DNA of 64,000 nt from Methylophilus glucosoxydans (lineage in GTDB: Bacteria > Pseudomonadota > Gammaproteobacteria > Burkholderiales > Methylophilaceae), in NCBI RefSeq assembly GCF_042676145.1, contig NZ_JBHTJW010000002.1, positions 1 to 64,000 of the forward strand, given 5' to 3'. Position 1 is the stretch's first letter; each line of letters opens with the position of its first letter. Below the pieces are notes generated by a model that saw nothing but the letters and a program-made list of their open reading frames with translations, was not told where the DNA came from and ran no database searches. Shown one piece after another: positions 7,990 through 16,981 of this stretch. The position numbers and the translations under genes were made by a program.

Positions 7990-8778
7990 TCAGTGTTTGG
8001 TGCCCAGGTAGGCGGTAATCACCTCGGGGTTGGCGCGCACTTCATCCGGCGTGCCATCACCGATCTTCTTGCCATAATCCAGCACCACCACATGGTCTGA
8101 CAGCGTCATCACCACGCCGATATCATGCTCAATCAGCACAATCGTGGTGCCAAACTCGCGGTTGGTTTCACGGATAAACCGGCTCATCTCCGCCTTTTCA
8201 TCGGCGTTCATCCCAGCCATCGGTTCATCCAGCAACAGCAGTTGAGGCTCGGCAGCCAGTGCACGGGCAAGCTCGACGCGCTTTTGCAAGCCATAGGGCA
8301 AACTGCCCACAATGCTGTTACGCCAGGGTTGCAGTTTGAGAAAAGCAATCACGCGCTCTGCTTTCTGCCGTTGCGCCAAGGCATCCGCAGGCGCGCGGCC
8401 CACATTAAATACCTGCTCCAGCCAACTGCTTTTGACCTTGAGGTTGGTGCCGGTCAGTACGTTGTCGAGCACCGACATGCCTTTAAACAGGGCTATATTC
8501 TGAAACGTGCGCGCCACGCCGCGTCTGGCAGCCCATTGCGGATGCATGGCGCGACGCACCGCATCCTGGTAGCGGATACTGCCTTCATCAGGCTTGTAGA
8601 CGCCATTAATCACGTTAAGCAATGAGCTTTTGCCGGCGCCATTGGGGCCGATCAAGGCACAAATTTCGCCCTCATTGACGGCAAAACTGATATTGGTAAT
8701 GGCTTTCACGCCCTTAAACGACAATGAAATCCCGTCTAATGCCAGTAATGGCTGAGGTGCAGCAAGGGTGGTACTCAT
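7990..8778 (-). CDS. livG: ABC transporter ATPase, LivG type
   Basis: ATPase of the Liv-type importer with Walker A GPNGAGKS, the LivG-specific VARTFQNIALFKGMSVLDN, a signature region LPYGLQKRVELARAL (the family's usual LSGG-like serine-glycine core is replaced by YG-Q, which is normal for LivG), Walker B LLLLDEPMAGMN and the C-terminal LDYGKKIGDGTPDEV tail. The ATG at 8778 is preferred over one five codons upstream because GGAAGG lies before it. Its ATG overlaps the stop of the AMP-ligase-like gene as ATGA, so the two are translationally coupled. Confidence 0.88.
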   Translation of the reverse strand: MSTTLAAPQPLLALDGISLSFKGVKAITNISFAVNEGEICALIGPNGAGKSSLLNVINGVYKPDEGSIRYQDAVRRAMHPQWAARRGVARTFQNIALFKGMSVLDNVLTGTNLKVKSSWLEQVFNVGRAPADALAQRQKAERVIAFLKLQPWRNSIVGSLPYGLQKRVELARALAAEPQLLLLDEPMAGMNADEKAEMSRFIRETNREFGTTIVLIEHDIGVVMTLSDHVVVLDYGKKIGDGTPDEVRANPEVITAYLGTKH

Positions 8779-9929
8779 ATCGCGGCCTTCCATGTCGCTA
8801 ATCCCAAATAGCTGTGCAAGTCATTGGACTGATGTGGAATCACTTGCAGCTGGCTGGTCTGCCAGGCAGAAGCTTCTGGCCAGGCACGCACATCAATGCC
8901 AATGTCACTGAAAAACTGTGTGGCCTCGGGCGACAAGGGCTCGCCTACCAGTAATGGCACGCGCGTACGCCGCAGACCCAGCACATCCTGCAAGGGCAAA
9001 ATCACCAGCCAGCGCGCCAGCGTTGCGATCAGCGGCAACCGGGCACGGGCTGCACGCAGTGCCCAACCCACCAGCCTATGCTGCCAACTGCCGGGTAAGG
9101 GCCAACGGGATTGTGTCAGCGCATACAGGCGCTGATAAGTGGTTGCCGTGCCAGCGACCAGCGTGGGGCCGAGTTCGCGCCTGTCGGTATCCCGGGTCGC
9201 CAGATTTTCTGGAAAATTCAGAGTAAAGCCCGCCAATAGCCACGGCGAAAGCAGATATTTGGCATGACCGCTGGCGGCAAATGCACGCGCCGCCAATGCC
9301 TCTTCATGCGCTGTGAGCACCTCTTGGCTGATCAGTTGGCGGCCATTTCTAAGCAGTTCGGCATGGCTTAATTCGCTGTACTCCAGCGCATAGGCGTCAC
9401 TTAAGCGGTAAAAGCGGAAGGCGATTTCCGCAGTCTCAGCCACGGGTGAAATGTTCTGTGTCTCAGGCGTGGCCACAATCTGCGCATAAGCAACCAGCGC
9501 AGGATGCTGATAGCCCGCTAGCCCGCGCGCATCGGCATAAATCACCAGTGCGCTATCAGGCTTGGCTGCCAGGACTTGATCCACCTGCGCCTGCGCCTCG
9601 GCAAACACAAATTGCGGCCGCAAGGTATGCAATAAATCCAGTAACTGCGGTTGCGCAAAGGCCGGATCCAGTGGCGCTGCCACGCCGCCCAGCCAATGGG
9701 CAGCTAGCGACAACAGCAAGGCCTCTGGCCGTGGTTCACTGAGCAGGAACAAGGTATCGCCCTGGCGAAAGCCGTGTTGCTGTAAATAGTGCGCCGTGCG
9801 GGTGACGTCCTCTTGCACCGCAAGCCAGGAGGCCTGCTGCCAGAGGCCCAGCTGTTTATGCCGAATTGCAACACGATGCGGGCGCTCCACGGCCTGCAAA
9901 GCGAGCAAGTGAGGTAAAGTCTCTGCCAT
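8775..9929 (-). CDS. Degenerate AMP-binding (acyl-CoA synthetase-like) protein
   Basis: The N-terminus matches adenylate-forming ligases (RPHRVAIRHKQLGLWQQASW, then DVTRTAHYLQQHGFRQGDTLFLLSEPRPE and the WLGGVAAPLDPAF stretch). However, the ATP-binding P-loop that should follow, of the form TSGTTGxPKG, is replaced by a segment reading FYRLSDAYALEYSELSH, and the protein stops at about 384 residues without the mobile C-terminal domain with its catalytic Lys. A full ligase is about 550-650. Homologous Liv operons often carry an intact long ligase in this position. It is therefore probably not an adenylating enzyme and may bind the substrate or the transporter. The reading frame is intact with overlapping neighbours, so it looks maintained. 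ATG at 9929 has an AGGA site. Confidence 0.7.
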   Translation of the reverse strand: MAETLPHLLALQAVERPHRVAIRHKQLGLWQQASWLAVQEDVTRTAHYLQQHGFRQGDTLFLLSEPRPEALLLSLAAHWLGGVAAPLDPAFAQPQLLDLLHTLRPQFVFAEAQAQVDQVLAAKPDSALVIYADARGLAGYQHPALVAYAQIVATPETQNISPVAETAEIAFRFYRLSDAYALEYSELSHAELLRNGRQLISQEVLTAHEEALAARAFAASGHAKYLLSPWLLAGFTLNFPENLATRDTDRRELGPTLVAGTATTYQRLYALTQSRWPLPGSWQHRLVGWALRAARARLPLIATLARWLVILPLQDVLGLRRTRVPLLVGEPLSPEATQFFSDIGIDVRAWPEASAWQTSQLQVIPHQSNDLHSYLGLATWKAAI

Positions 9930-9952
9930 TGCCAATTTCCTGCCGGGTTGAG

Positions 9953-11041
9953 TTAAGCCGCTTTGGCCAAGGTTTTAGCTTCCAGCTCACGCACCAGTGG
10001 CAGTACTTTTTCACCAAAATAAGCGACCTCTTCCTGAAAGTGCAAAAAGCCCGCCAACACTAAATCTACGCCCACCGCCTTCAAAGCCACAATGCGCTCG
10101 GCAATTTGCTGTGGTGTACCAATCAAATTGGTTTTAAAGCCATCGTTATATTGCACCAGGTCTTCAAAGCTCGACTTCGCCCAGTTACCTTCACGCTCCG
10201 GGCTGGCAGCACCGGCATTTTTCACTTCATGGCCAAAGGCATTGACCGCTTCAGGGTTGGCTTTATCAATGATTTCCTTCAATACGGCTTTGGCTTCTTC
10301 TTCGGTATCGCGGGCAATCACAAAGGCATTGACCCCGATCTTGACCTGATGCTTATTGGCCGCCGCCTTGGCGCGAATATCGTCCACCTGGGCCTTGATC
10401 CCTTCCACGGTGTTACCGTTGGTGAAGTACCAGTCTGAGACCGCGGCCGCATTATCGCGCGCAGCACGTGAACTGCCGCCCTGGAAAATTTCTGGATGTG
10501 GCTGCTGCAAAGGTTTAGGTTTGAGTGAGTAGTTACTAAAGCGGTAAAAATCGCCTCTGTAAGTAAAGTTATCCTGGGTCCAAATGCCCTTGAGCGCTTC
10601 AATAAACTCGCGTGAACGGCGGTAGCGTTCGTCGTGATCCAGCCAATGCTCGCCAATCGCCGTAAACTCACCACGGAACCAGCCGGAGACGATATTCACC
10701 GCAATCCGTCCCTGGGTGAGAATATCAATGGTCGCCAATTGTTTGGCAGCCAGCACCGGATTCCAGGGGCCAGGCAAAATGGCGGCAATCACTTTGAGTT
10801 TGGTGGTCGCCGCCAGCAAGGCATGCGAAAAAGATACCGACTCATGCTGAAACTCGGCCCCATAGCCCGCAGTAAAACGGATTTGGCTCAAGGCATATTC
10901 AAATCCGGCTTTTTCGGCAATTTGTGCCAGCTTGCGGTTGTAATCGATATCCCAACTGGTGCGCTGCTCAATGTTACTGACCACCAGGCCACCACTGACG
11001 TTAGGCACCCAATAGGCAAATTTAATGTTTTCTGTACTCAT
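9953..11041 (-). CDS. sfnG: FMNH2-dependent dimethylsulfone monooxygenase SfnG
   Basis: Flavin-dependent monooxygenase of the bacterial-luciferase-like TIM-barrel family. SfnG converts dimethylsulfone to methanesulfinate using reduced FMN from a partner reductase. The N-terminus IKFAYWVPNVSGGLVVSNIE is the characteristic SfnG opening and differs from SsuD; QGGSSRAARDNAA and the NIVSGWFRGEF stretch match the flavin/phosphate-binding region. The length of 363 residues is normal. The ATG at 11041 has GGAGAG upstream. It is 27 bp after the FMN reductase gene, its likely electron partner, and precedes the transport genes. Confidence 0.92.
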   Translation of the reverse strand: MSTENIKFAYWVPNVSGGLVVSNIEQRTSWDIDYNRKLAQIAEKAGFEYALSQIRFTAGYGAEFQHESVSFSHALLAATTKLKVIAAILPGPWNPVLAAKQLATIDILTQGRIAVNIVSGWFRGEFTAIGEHWLDHDERYRRSREFIEALKGIWTQDNFTYRGDFYRFSNYSLKPKPLQQPHPEIFQGGSSRAARDNAAAVSDWYFTNGNTVEGIKAQVDDIRAKAAANKHQVKIGVNAFVIARDTEEEAKAVLKEIIDKANPEAVNAFGHEVKNAGAASPEREGNWAKSSFEDLVQYNDGFKTNLIGTPQQIAERIVALKAVGVDLVLAGFLHFQEEVAYFGEKVLPLVRELEAKTLAKAA

Positions 11042-11068
11042 CTTTAATCTCTCCAAAAGTCACTGAAT

Positions 11069-11641
11069 TTAAATAGCTAATAACTTTTCCTGGCTCAAAA
11101 GCTCGCGATGCTTGAGCAAAGGCAGGGCACGCTCTACCGCTAGATCAATGCGCGCTTTCACCGCCTCACTCTTGATTTGATAGTTTTCAAAATCCGCTTC
11201 AACGGCATATACGCCGATCGGTAAAGTGACTGCCTGGAAGAAGCTAAACAAGGGACGCAGCTCATGATCAATGATCAAGGCATGACGCTCAGTCCCGCCG
11301 GTTGCTGCCAGCAGCACGGGCACATCAATCAATGCTTCGAGATTGACCAGATCAAACAAATGCTTGAACAACCCTCCATAAGAAGCGCGGTAAACGGGTG
11401 TCGCCACCACCAGCAAATCGGCAGTTTCAATCGCCTGGATATCTTGCTGTACGTTGACTGGTAAGGCTTTGGGATCGTAGGAAGCGACCAAGCTGCCCGC
11501 AACTTCGCTTAATTCCACCACGTGCAGATCAATCGGGATTTGCTGTCCCAACTTCTGTGTGATCGCCTGCACCAGTGCAGCGGTTCTGGAAGGTAATTTA
11601 TAGCTGCCGGAAACGGCAGTGACTTTTAATGGACGGCTCAT
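11069..11641 (-). CDS. msuE: NADPH-dependent FMN reductase (MsuE/SfnF-like)
   Basis: Flavodoxin-like FMN reductase that would supply FMNH2 to SfnG and the SsuD-like enzyme. The N-terminal SGSYKLPSRT is the phosphate-binding loop of the MsuE/SsuE family, and ATPVYRASYGGLFKHLFDL is the second flavin-contact region. About 190 residues, normal for the family. Two adjacent ATG codons (11644 and 11641) follow AGGAG; the second has the better spacing. It is the first gene of the operon under the sigma-54 promoter at 11715-11730. SfnF and SfnE reductases of pseudomonads are close alternatives in name. Confidence 0.87.
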   Translation of the reverse strand: MSRPLKVTAVSGSYKLPSRTAALVQAITQKLGQQIPIDLHVVELSEVAGSLVASYDPKALPVNVQQDIQAIETADLLVVATPVYRASYGGLFKHLFDLVNLEALIDVPVLLAATGGTERHALIIDHELRPLFSFFQAVTLPIGVYAVEADFENYQIKSEAVKARIDLAVERALPLLKHRELLSQEKLLAI

Positions 11642-11714
11642 CATGACTCCTGAAATAACGGTGACTAATGTCGTTTGCACGAAAACTCGCAAACGACTCG
11701 CTTGCTAGAGTATT

Positions 11715-11730
11715 AGCACCATCCATGCCA
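11715..11730 (-). promoter_or_regulatory. Sigma-54 promoter of msuE-sfnG-liv operon
   Basis: On the minus strand TGGCATGGATGGTGCT has the -24 GG and -12 GC doublets 12 bases apart. Start of transcription would be near 11704, about 60 bases before msuE. Two TGCTG-N6-CAGCA palindromes lie 85-180 bp upstream. Confidence 0.65.
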
Positions 11731-11814
11731 GGGAATAATATGGTTATATTTCAATCACTTATACAAAAAATCTCTTTTAATAGGTGTTGGATTCCAGCGC
11801 TAGTTGCTGATCAA

Positions 11815-11832
11815 CTGCTGCTAAATCAGCAG
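11815..11832. promoter_or_regulatory. Putative SfnR-like activator site 1
   Basis: CTGCTGCTAAATCAGCAG is a perfect 6-6-6 palindrome of the type TGCTG-N6-CAGCA, placed between the divergent sigma-54 promoters of msuE and sfnB. The same motif occurs at 11880, 21902 and 21934. Confidence 0.6.
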
Positions 11833-11879
11833 CTTTCCGTTGTCATGCGGCGCTTAGTCATGATTTCGTCTGCTGATGG

Positions 11880-11897
11880 TTGCTGATTTTGCAGCAG
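11880..11897. promoter_or_regulatory. Putative SfnR-like activator site 2
   Basis: TTGCTGATTTTGCAGCAG fits TGCTG-N6-CAGCA and is centred 65 bp (about six helical turns) from site 1. Additional half-sites (TGCTGAT at 11871, CAGCAA at 11903) surround it. Confidence 0.6.
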
Positions 11898-11980
11898 CGA
11901 TTCAGCAACAAACTGTTTCTATAGAGGCGGCGGCTGGAGCTTGAATTTATATTTTCATTTAAATTCAATAACTTATTGAT

Positions 11981-11996
11981 TGGCATATTAAATGCA
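11981..11996 (+). promoter_or_regulatory. Sigma-54 promoter of sfnB
   Basis: TGGCATATTAAATGCA has correct 12-base GG-to-GC spacing; the -12 element is ATGCA instead of TTGCA. Start would be near 12007, about 67 bases before sfnB. Confidence 0.65.
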
Positions 11997-12073
11997 ACAG
12001 CATTAACAGACGCGTGGCGCAAACAACATCCCCGCCACGCCTTTATTGATCCCTTTTTGAACAAGGAAAGACT

Positions 12074-13306
12074 ATGACTGCACAAGCAAATAAAATTGCG
12101 CATTTGCCTGTAAACCTGCCGCGGCAACCCGCGCATTTGATTAAAAGTGACGCAGAAGCCCTGACCGTCGCCAAACAGGTTGCCAGCGAAATCGCCAAAG
12201 AAGCCGCCCTGCGCGACCAGGAACGCCGACTGCCACGTAAAGAGCTAGACCTGTTTTCAAGCAGTGGCTTGTGGGGCATTACCGTGCCGAAAGAATACGG
12301 CGGTGCCTTTGTCTCTAACAAAACCCTGGCAGAAGTGATTGCCATCGTGGCCGAGGCAGACCCCAGTGTCGGCCAGATTCCACAGAATCATTTATATATG
12401 GTGGAAGGCTTGCGCCTGGATGGCTCAGACTTTCAGAAAAAATACTTTTTTGAGCTGGTGTTGCAAGGGGTGCGGTTTGGTAATGCGTTTTCCGAGATTG
12501 GCACCAAGAGCGTCAATGATGTGAAAACCAAGCTCACGCCCACCAATAGCGGCTACTTTTTAAACGGCAAAAAATTCTATTCGTCTGGCGCTTTGCTGGC
12601 GGACTGGGTGCCGGTAGTGGCCAAGGATGAGCACGATAATACCGTGGTGGCATTTGTCCCTGCCGGCGCAGAAGGCCTGACCATTATTGATGACTGGTCC
12701 AGCTTTGGCCAGCGCACCACGGCCAGCGGCACGACCATCCTGGAAAATATTTTTGTGCCCAGCGAATATGTGTTGCCGCACCATCTGGCCTTTGACCGGC
12801 CGACCACCATGGGGCCAATTGCACAGATTATCCAGGCGGCAGTCGATACCGGCATCGCCCGCGCGGCGTTTAAAGATACCCTGCACTTTGTACGCAACTA
12901 CACACGGCCATGGATAGATACCGATCTGGAACACGGCTATGAAGATCCGCATACCATCAAGGACATCGGTGACTTGCAGATTCGCCTGCACGCCACCGAG
13001 GCCTTGTTGGCACGCGCCGGTGAATACATAGACGAAGCGCAGCGTAACCCAAATGAAGACACCGTGGCCGAAGCCTCGATTGCGGTGGCAGAAGCCAAAG
13101 TACTGAGTACCGAAACCGCCTTGTTGGCGGGCAGCAAACTGTTTGAACTGGCCGGGACCCGTTCTACCTTGGGCGAATATAACCTCGACCGTCATTGGCG
13201 CAATGCTCGTACGCACACACTGCACGATCCGGTACGCTGGAAATACCATGCCGTCGGCAATTACAGCTTGAACAAGGTGAATCCACCGCGCCATCCTTGG
13301 ATTTAA
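12074..13306 (+). CDS. sfnB: SfnB-family sulfur acquisition oxidoreductase
   Basis: Flavoprotein of the acyl-CoA dehydrogenase fold, 410 residues, of the SfnB/DszC-like group that acts with or as a flavin-dependent oxygenase in sulfur scavenging and not on acyl-CoA. Visible family features are GLWGITVPKEYGGAFVSNKTL near residue 66 (first part), the FGNAFSEIG substitution for the fatty-acyl enzymes' catalytic environment, TGIARAAFKDTLHFV, and the C-terminal DRHWRNARTHTLHDP, which is shared with DszC-like proteins. The exact reaction of SfnB is unknown. The start has AAGGAAAG upstream. It is divergent from the sfnG operon and ends at a strong terminator. Confidence 0.88.
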   Translation: MTAQANKIAHLPVNLPRQPAHLIKSDAEALTVAKQVASEIAKEAALRDQERRLPRKELDLFSSSGLWGITVPKEYGGAFVSNKTLAEVIAIVAEADPSVGQIPQNHLYMVEGLRLDGSDFQKKYFFELVLQGVRFGNAFSEIGTKSVNDVKTKLTPTNSGYFLNGKKFYSSGALLADWVPVVAKDEHDNTVVAFVPAGAEGLTIIDDWSSFGQRTTASGTTILENIFVPSEYVLPHHLAFDRPTTMGPIAQIIQAAVDTGIARAAFKDTLHFVRNYTRPWIDTDLEHGYEDPHTIKDIGDLQIRLHATEALLARAGEYIDEAQRNPNEDTVAEASIAVAEAKVLSTETALLAGSKLFELAGTRSTLGEYNLDRHWRNARTHTLHDPVRWKYHAVGNYSLNKVNPPRHPWI

Positions 13307-13327
13307 TCCAGAACGGATATTCAAAAA

Positions 13328-13362
13328 CAAACAGCCCGATAAACGATCGGGCTGTTTGTTTT
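13328..13362. terminator. Bidirectional terminator between sfnB and TonB receptor gene
   Basis: CAGCCCGAT-AAAC-GATCGGGCTG-type hairpin with A-rich and T-rich flanks, located between two convergent genes. Confidence 0.85.
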
Positions 13363-13423
13363 GAGGCTTAGCACAGTCTGCGCAAACGGCTTATAAAAGA
13401 CTATGCCTCGTAGTACACACCGC

Positions 13424-15850
13424 TTACCAGCGATAGGTCGCTGTCAGCATGGCACGCCGTGGCTCGCCATAGTAGCAACTGCCAGAAGCGCAATTGGCGA
13501 TATATTCTTTGTTGGTGAGGTTGCGCGCATTGAATGCCAGCGTCCAGTGCTGAAGATCATACCCGACCAAGGCATCCCATAAGGTATATGATGGAATCCG
13601 CTCGGATGCAGAATCAAAATTGCCACGGGTAGAGCCGTTATAGCGTGCACCCAAGCCCACTTTTAACCCATTATTAAAGCGGTAATCACTCCACACGGCG
13701 AGCGAGTTTTCCGGCGTGGCCAGCAAAGGCGTACCAATCAACGCAGGATTGCTGCTGGCAGTGACTTCAACCTTGGGTGTATATGTATAGGCCGTAATCA
13801 GATTCATATTTTCTATTGGCTGCGCTTGTATTTCGATCTCTAGGCCACGCACCTGAATCTGCCCGGTCTGGCTCGGACTGCCGCTGTTGGGGTCATAACT
13901 GATAAAGTTGTTACGCTCCAGATTAAACCAGGCAGCGCTGTAACGGTTCTTGCTACCTGGCGGCTGATAGCGTACGCCAAACTCATACTGCTTGCCGGTT
14001 TCGGGTTTAAAGCCTTTGCCTGTTTGCGTGTTGACCGTGACCGTCGGTATAAAAGACTCTGTGTAGCTGAAATAAGGGGCAATGCCATTGTCTGCCAAAT
14101 AGAGCAAGCCTGCGCGGCTGGTAAACTTGTGGTCATTAAAGCGATCATTGGTGCCTGCCACACGCTCCGCGTTCTGGGTGCTGGCATCGTCGTAGCGGCC
14201 ACCCAACGTCGCAATCCAATGCGAACCCCATTTGATCTGGTCTTGCAGATAAAAACCTGTTTGCGCCAGTTTGATGCTGCTATCCTGCACAGGGTCACCC
14301 CTCACTATGGTTTGTGCCGTATCCGGGGCCAACAAATCCAGGTCTGGCGCACTGCCAGAATAGAATTGATTGCGGTCCCTGACCTTTTGGTAATCCAGAC
14401 CCGCCAGCAAGGTATGTTGCCAATCCCCCGCCTGAATACGCCATTGCAGCTGATTGTCGATGGTGAACGCTTTGATGTGATCCGGGCTACCGTTCATATT
14501 GCGGGTGATATAGCGGAAATTGCGAGGGTCCTCCGGATTCGCCTGGTTGACCTGCGTGTACCCCATGCCGAACACCTGCCAGTAAGCCAAGTCTACCTCG
14601 CTGTAGCGTGCATTCTGCCTGAAGGTCCACTGGTCGTTGAAGCTATGCTCAAACAGATAGCCGACATACCATTGCTTTTGCTCAAACCGGTTAAATTTTC
14701 TATCGCCGACAAAGGTCTTGTAAGGCAATTTTTCTCCCAATGGCGTGCGCAGCAAGGTGCCTTGCTCAGGCAAGGCACCAGCCACGATCCCGGCATCCGA
14801 GTTCATATACTGCGACATGACCGTCAAACTGGTTTTGTCGGAGGGCAGGAAAGTGATTGACGGCGCAATAAACACCCGGTCATCCTTCATGCCTTGACGC
14901 GGCAAATCGGCATCGCGTACCAGGCCGGTAATGCGGTACAACACGGTGCCGTCTTCATTGAGCGGCCCCGAAAAATCACCGGCGACCTGCTCACGCGAGT
15001 AATTCCCCAATTGCATCTGGATTTCTTTAAGCGGGGTTGCGGTTGGACGTTTGCTAACCACATTGATCAAGCCGCCTGCGGTACTTTGCCCATACAGCAC
15101 CGAGGCTGGCCCGCGCAGGATTTCGAGACGCTCAATGCCATAATTTTCGATTCTGCCGGTCGCAAACGTGCCGGCATTGCGCCACGGCAAGCCGTCTTGA
15201 TAAAAACCGGGTGAATACGCATCAATGCCACGCAAGGCAATCCAGTCATAGCGGGAATCCGGGCCGTAAGGCGCCACATTCACCCCCGGCGTATAGGCCA
15301 TGCCTTCACGCAGGCTTTGTGCACCAATGGCCTGAATAAAGTCTTTAGTCACCACCGAGACCGCCTGCGGCGTTTCCATCAGCGACGTATCGGTTTTGGT
15401 CCCCGTGGCTGATTGCTCGGCAATATAGCCTTTAATTGGGCTCCAGGCCGTTTCCTTGTTGGCCGCGGCTGTCACTTGCACCTCGGGCAAAGTACTCGCC
15501 TTGGCCGACTGCGGGAGAATGGCATAACGGTGATCCCCGCGATGCTCGACCTCCAGACCGGTGCCCTTGAGCAAGGTATCCAAAGCCTGCTGCACAGTAA
15601 ACTTGCCATGCAACCCTGTGCTAGCTTTACCATCTGCCAGCGCAGCATTGGCTGACAGCAGAATGCCGGCTTCGGCGGCAAATCGGCTTAATACCTGACT
15701 CAACGGTCCGGCAGGAATCTGGTATTCCTGTGCCACGGCCTCCTTTTCAGCAGCGTGCAATACAGGCATAGGCGTGAGGCTGCTGATCATCAGTGTCAGT
15801 AAAGCCGCCCGGACATGCCGCGCAAGCGGCAAAGTGTGATGCGATTTCAT
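13424..15850 (-). CDS. TonB-dependent ferric siderophore receptor with signalling domain
   Basis: Outer-membrane receptor of 808 residues. After a signal peptide (to about residue 33) comes a secretin/TonB N-terminal (STN) domain, about residues 50-112, which marks receptors that signal to a FecR-type anti-sigma factor. The TonB-box region is near residues 120-127 (LPEVQVTA), followed by the plug with ETPQAVSVVTKDFI and RGPASVLYGQ, and a 22-strand barrel ending in ATYRW with a terminal aromatic residue. It is of the FpvA/FhuE siderophore class; the ligand cannot be deduced. Upstream in the same direction are fecR and fecI. No siderophore synthesis genes are in the window, so it may take up siderophores of other species. 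Confidence 0.9.
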   Translation of the reverse strand: MKSHHTLPLARHVRAALLTLMISSLTPMPVLHAAEKEAVAQEYQIPAGPLSQVLSRFAAEAGILLSANAALADGKASTGLHGKFTVQQALDTLLKGTGLEVEHRGDHRYAILPQSAKASTLPEVQVTAAANKETAWSPIKGYIAEQSATGTKTDTSLMETPQAVSVVTKDFIQAIGAQSLREGMAYTPGVNVAPYGPDSRYDWIALRGIDAYSPGFYQDGLPWRNAGTFATGRIENYGIERLEILRGPASVLYGQSTAGGLINVVSKRPTATPLKEIQMQLGNYSREQVAGDFSGPLNEDGTVLYRITGLVRDADLPRQGMKDDRVFIAPSITFLPSDKTSLTVMSQYMNSDAGIVAGALPEQGTLLRTPLGEKLPYKTFVGDRKFNRFEQKQWYVGYLFEHSFNDQWTFRQNARYSEVDLAYWQVFGMGYTQVNQANPEDPRNFRYITRNMNGSPDHIKAFTIDNQLQWRIQAGDWQHTLLAGLDYQKVRDRNQFYSGSAPDLDLLAPDTAQTIVRGDPVQDSSIKLAQTGFYLQDQIKWGSHWIATLGGRYDDASTQNAERVAGTNDRFNDHKFTSRAGLLYLADNGIAPYFSYTESFIPTVTVNTQTGKGFKPETGKQYEFGVRYQPPGSKNRYSAAWFNLERNNFISYDPNSGSPSQTGQIQVRGLEIEIQAQPIENMNLITAYTYTPKVEVTASSNPALIGTPLLATPENSLAVWSDYRFNNGLKVGLGARYNGSTRGNFDSASERIPSYTLWDALVGYDLQHWTLAFNARNLTNKEYIANCASGSCYYGEPRRAMLTATYRW

Positions 15851-15982
15851 TCAAGCTCCCTGTTAGGTTAAAAATAACGTGTTGTTATCTCTAAACCGAA
15901 ACAGCCCGTTAAAAAGGGAACCTCCAGCGCAAAAAATACAAAAATTTCTCGCGCGCCTGATACCAAAGCCAATGACAGGCGC

Positions 15983-16981
15983 TCAAGCAGCAGGGAGCAA
16001 TTGAATATTGCCTTGCGCGTCGGTGTGCTGGCGAATGCCTAAACTATGGGTGATTTCCTGCAGCACCAGCGGCACGTTGGCAAACGGGTATGCGCCCATC
16101 AAGCGTAAATGGGCAATATCGGGGGCTACCGATAGCCTGGTTGAATGATAGCGTGCCAGCTCGGCAATAAAGTCTTTGAGCGATTGATTATCCGCAATCA
16201 GGATGCCACGGGTCCAGGCTTCACGGGCAGGAAGCGCGGCCTGTATTGCACCGACGCCATACTGGTCAAAGTAGGCCTGCTGACCGGCACTCAACGTGAT
16301 GGCGGTGCCTTGTGATGGCGTAATCGCCACCCGCCCCTCATACACGGCGAGCAAGCTACGCGTGTCCTCCTGGCAGACGGTAAAACGCGTCCCCAGGGCC
16401 GTCAAGCGCCCATGCTGCGTATCAACGACCAACGGCCGCGCTTGCGGATCATGGCCAGATTGCAGCAGTATCTCGCCGTATTCCAGCGTGATGCGCCGCA
16501 ACATCCAGCCATAGGCGACGCGCACCTGGGTGTCGGTATTGAGCCAGAGCTTGCCTTGGTCCGCCAATAGCACGCGATGCGTTCTGCCTGCTGGCGTACG
16601 GTAGGTGATGGCGCTGGCAGTGAGCGTTGTCAGCCAATCTTGCCAGGGGCTGTAGCGATGCAACAGGCTCACACCCAAGTAAGTGACGCCCGCCAGTCCG
16701 AGCATTTTTAACGCCTGCCGGCGCCCACTGGAATGCAACAAGGCCTGATGCGAAGCCGACTTGCTTGCCACAGCATTGAGATTGGAGAAGGCAGCATTAA
16801 TCGCCTCCACCTCGGCCCAGGCCCGTTGGTGGGCTGGGTGCGCAGTTAGCCACGCTTGCCAGGCCTGCCGCTCAGACGCCTCGGGGGCGTCATCACTGAG
16901 TACGGCAAACCATTCTGCCGCTTGCTGCAGCGCCAACTGTTCTACCGGCGACATCCCCACCTTAACGGCTGATGACTTCAT
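15983..16981 (-). CDS. fecR: FecR-type transmembrane anti-sigma factor
   Basis: Inner-membrane regulator of 332 residues. The N-terminal cytoplasmic DUF4880 part (residues about 12-60) has AAEWFAVLSDDAPEASERQA and the WLTAHPAHQRAWAEVE motif; a hydrophobic segment near residues 92-108 follows RRQALKMLG; the periplasmic FecR domain has YRTPAGRTHRVLLADQGKLW (part) and the ALGTRFTV motif. It should bind the STN domain of the adjacent receptor and control FecI. Its ATG overlaps the fecI stop as ATGA. Confidence 0.9.
   Translation of the reverse strand: MKSSAVKVGMSPVEQLALQQAAEWFAVLSDDAPEASERQAWQAWLTAHPAHQRAWAEVEAINAAFSNLNAVASKSASHQALLHSSGRRQALKMLGLAGVTYLGVSLLHRYSPWQDWLTTLTASAITYRTPAGRTHRVLLADQGKLWLNTDTQVRVAYGWMLRRITLEYGEILLQSGHDPQARPLVVDTQHGRLTALGTRFTVCQEDTRSLLAVYEGRVAITPSQGTAITLSAGQQAYFDQYGVGAIQAALPAREAWTRGILIADNQSLKDFIAELARYHSTRLSVAPDIAHLRLMGAYPFANVPLVLQEITHSLGIRQHTDAQGNIQLLPAA

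Noticed and set aside
11668..12136. Small frames between msuE and sfnB
   Set aside because: They cover the divergent promoters and activator sites; no ribosome sites; low-complexity products.
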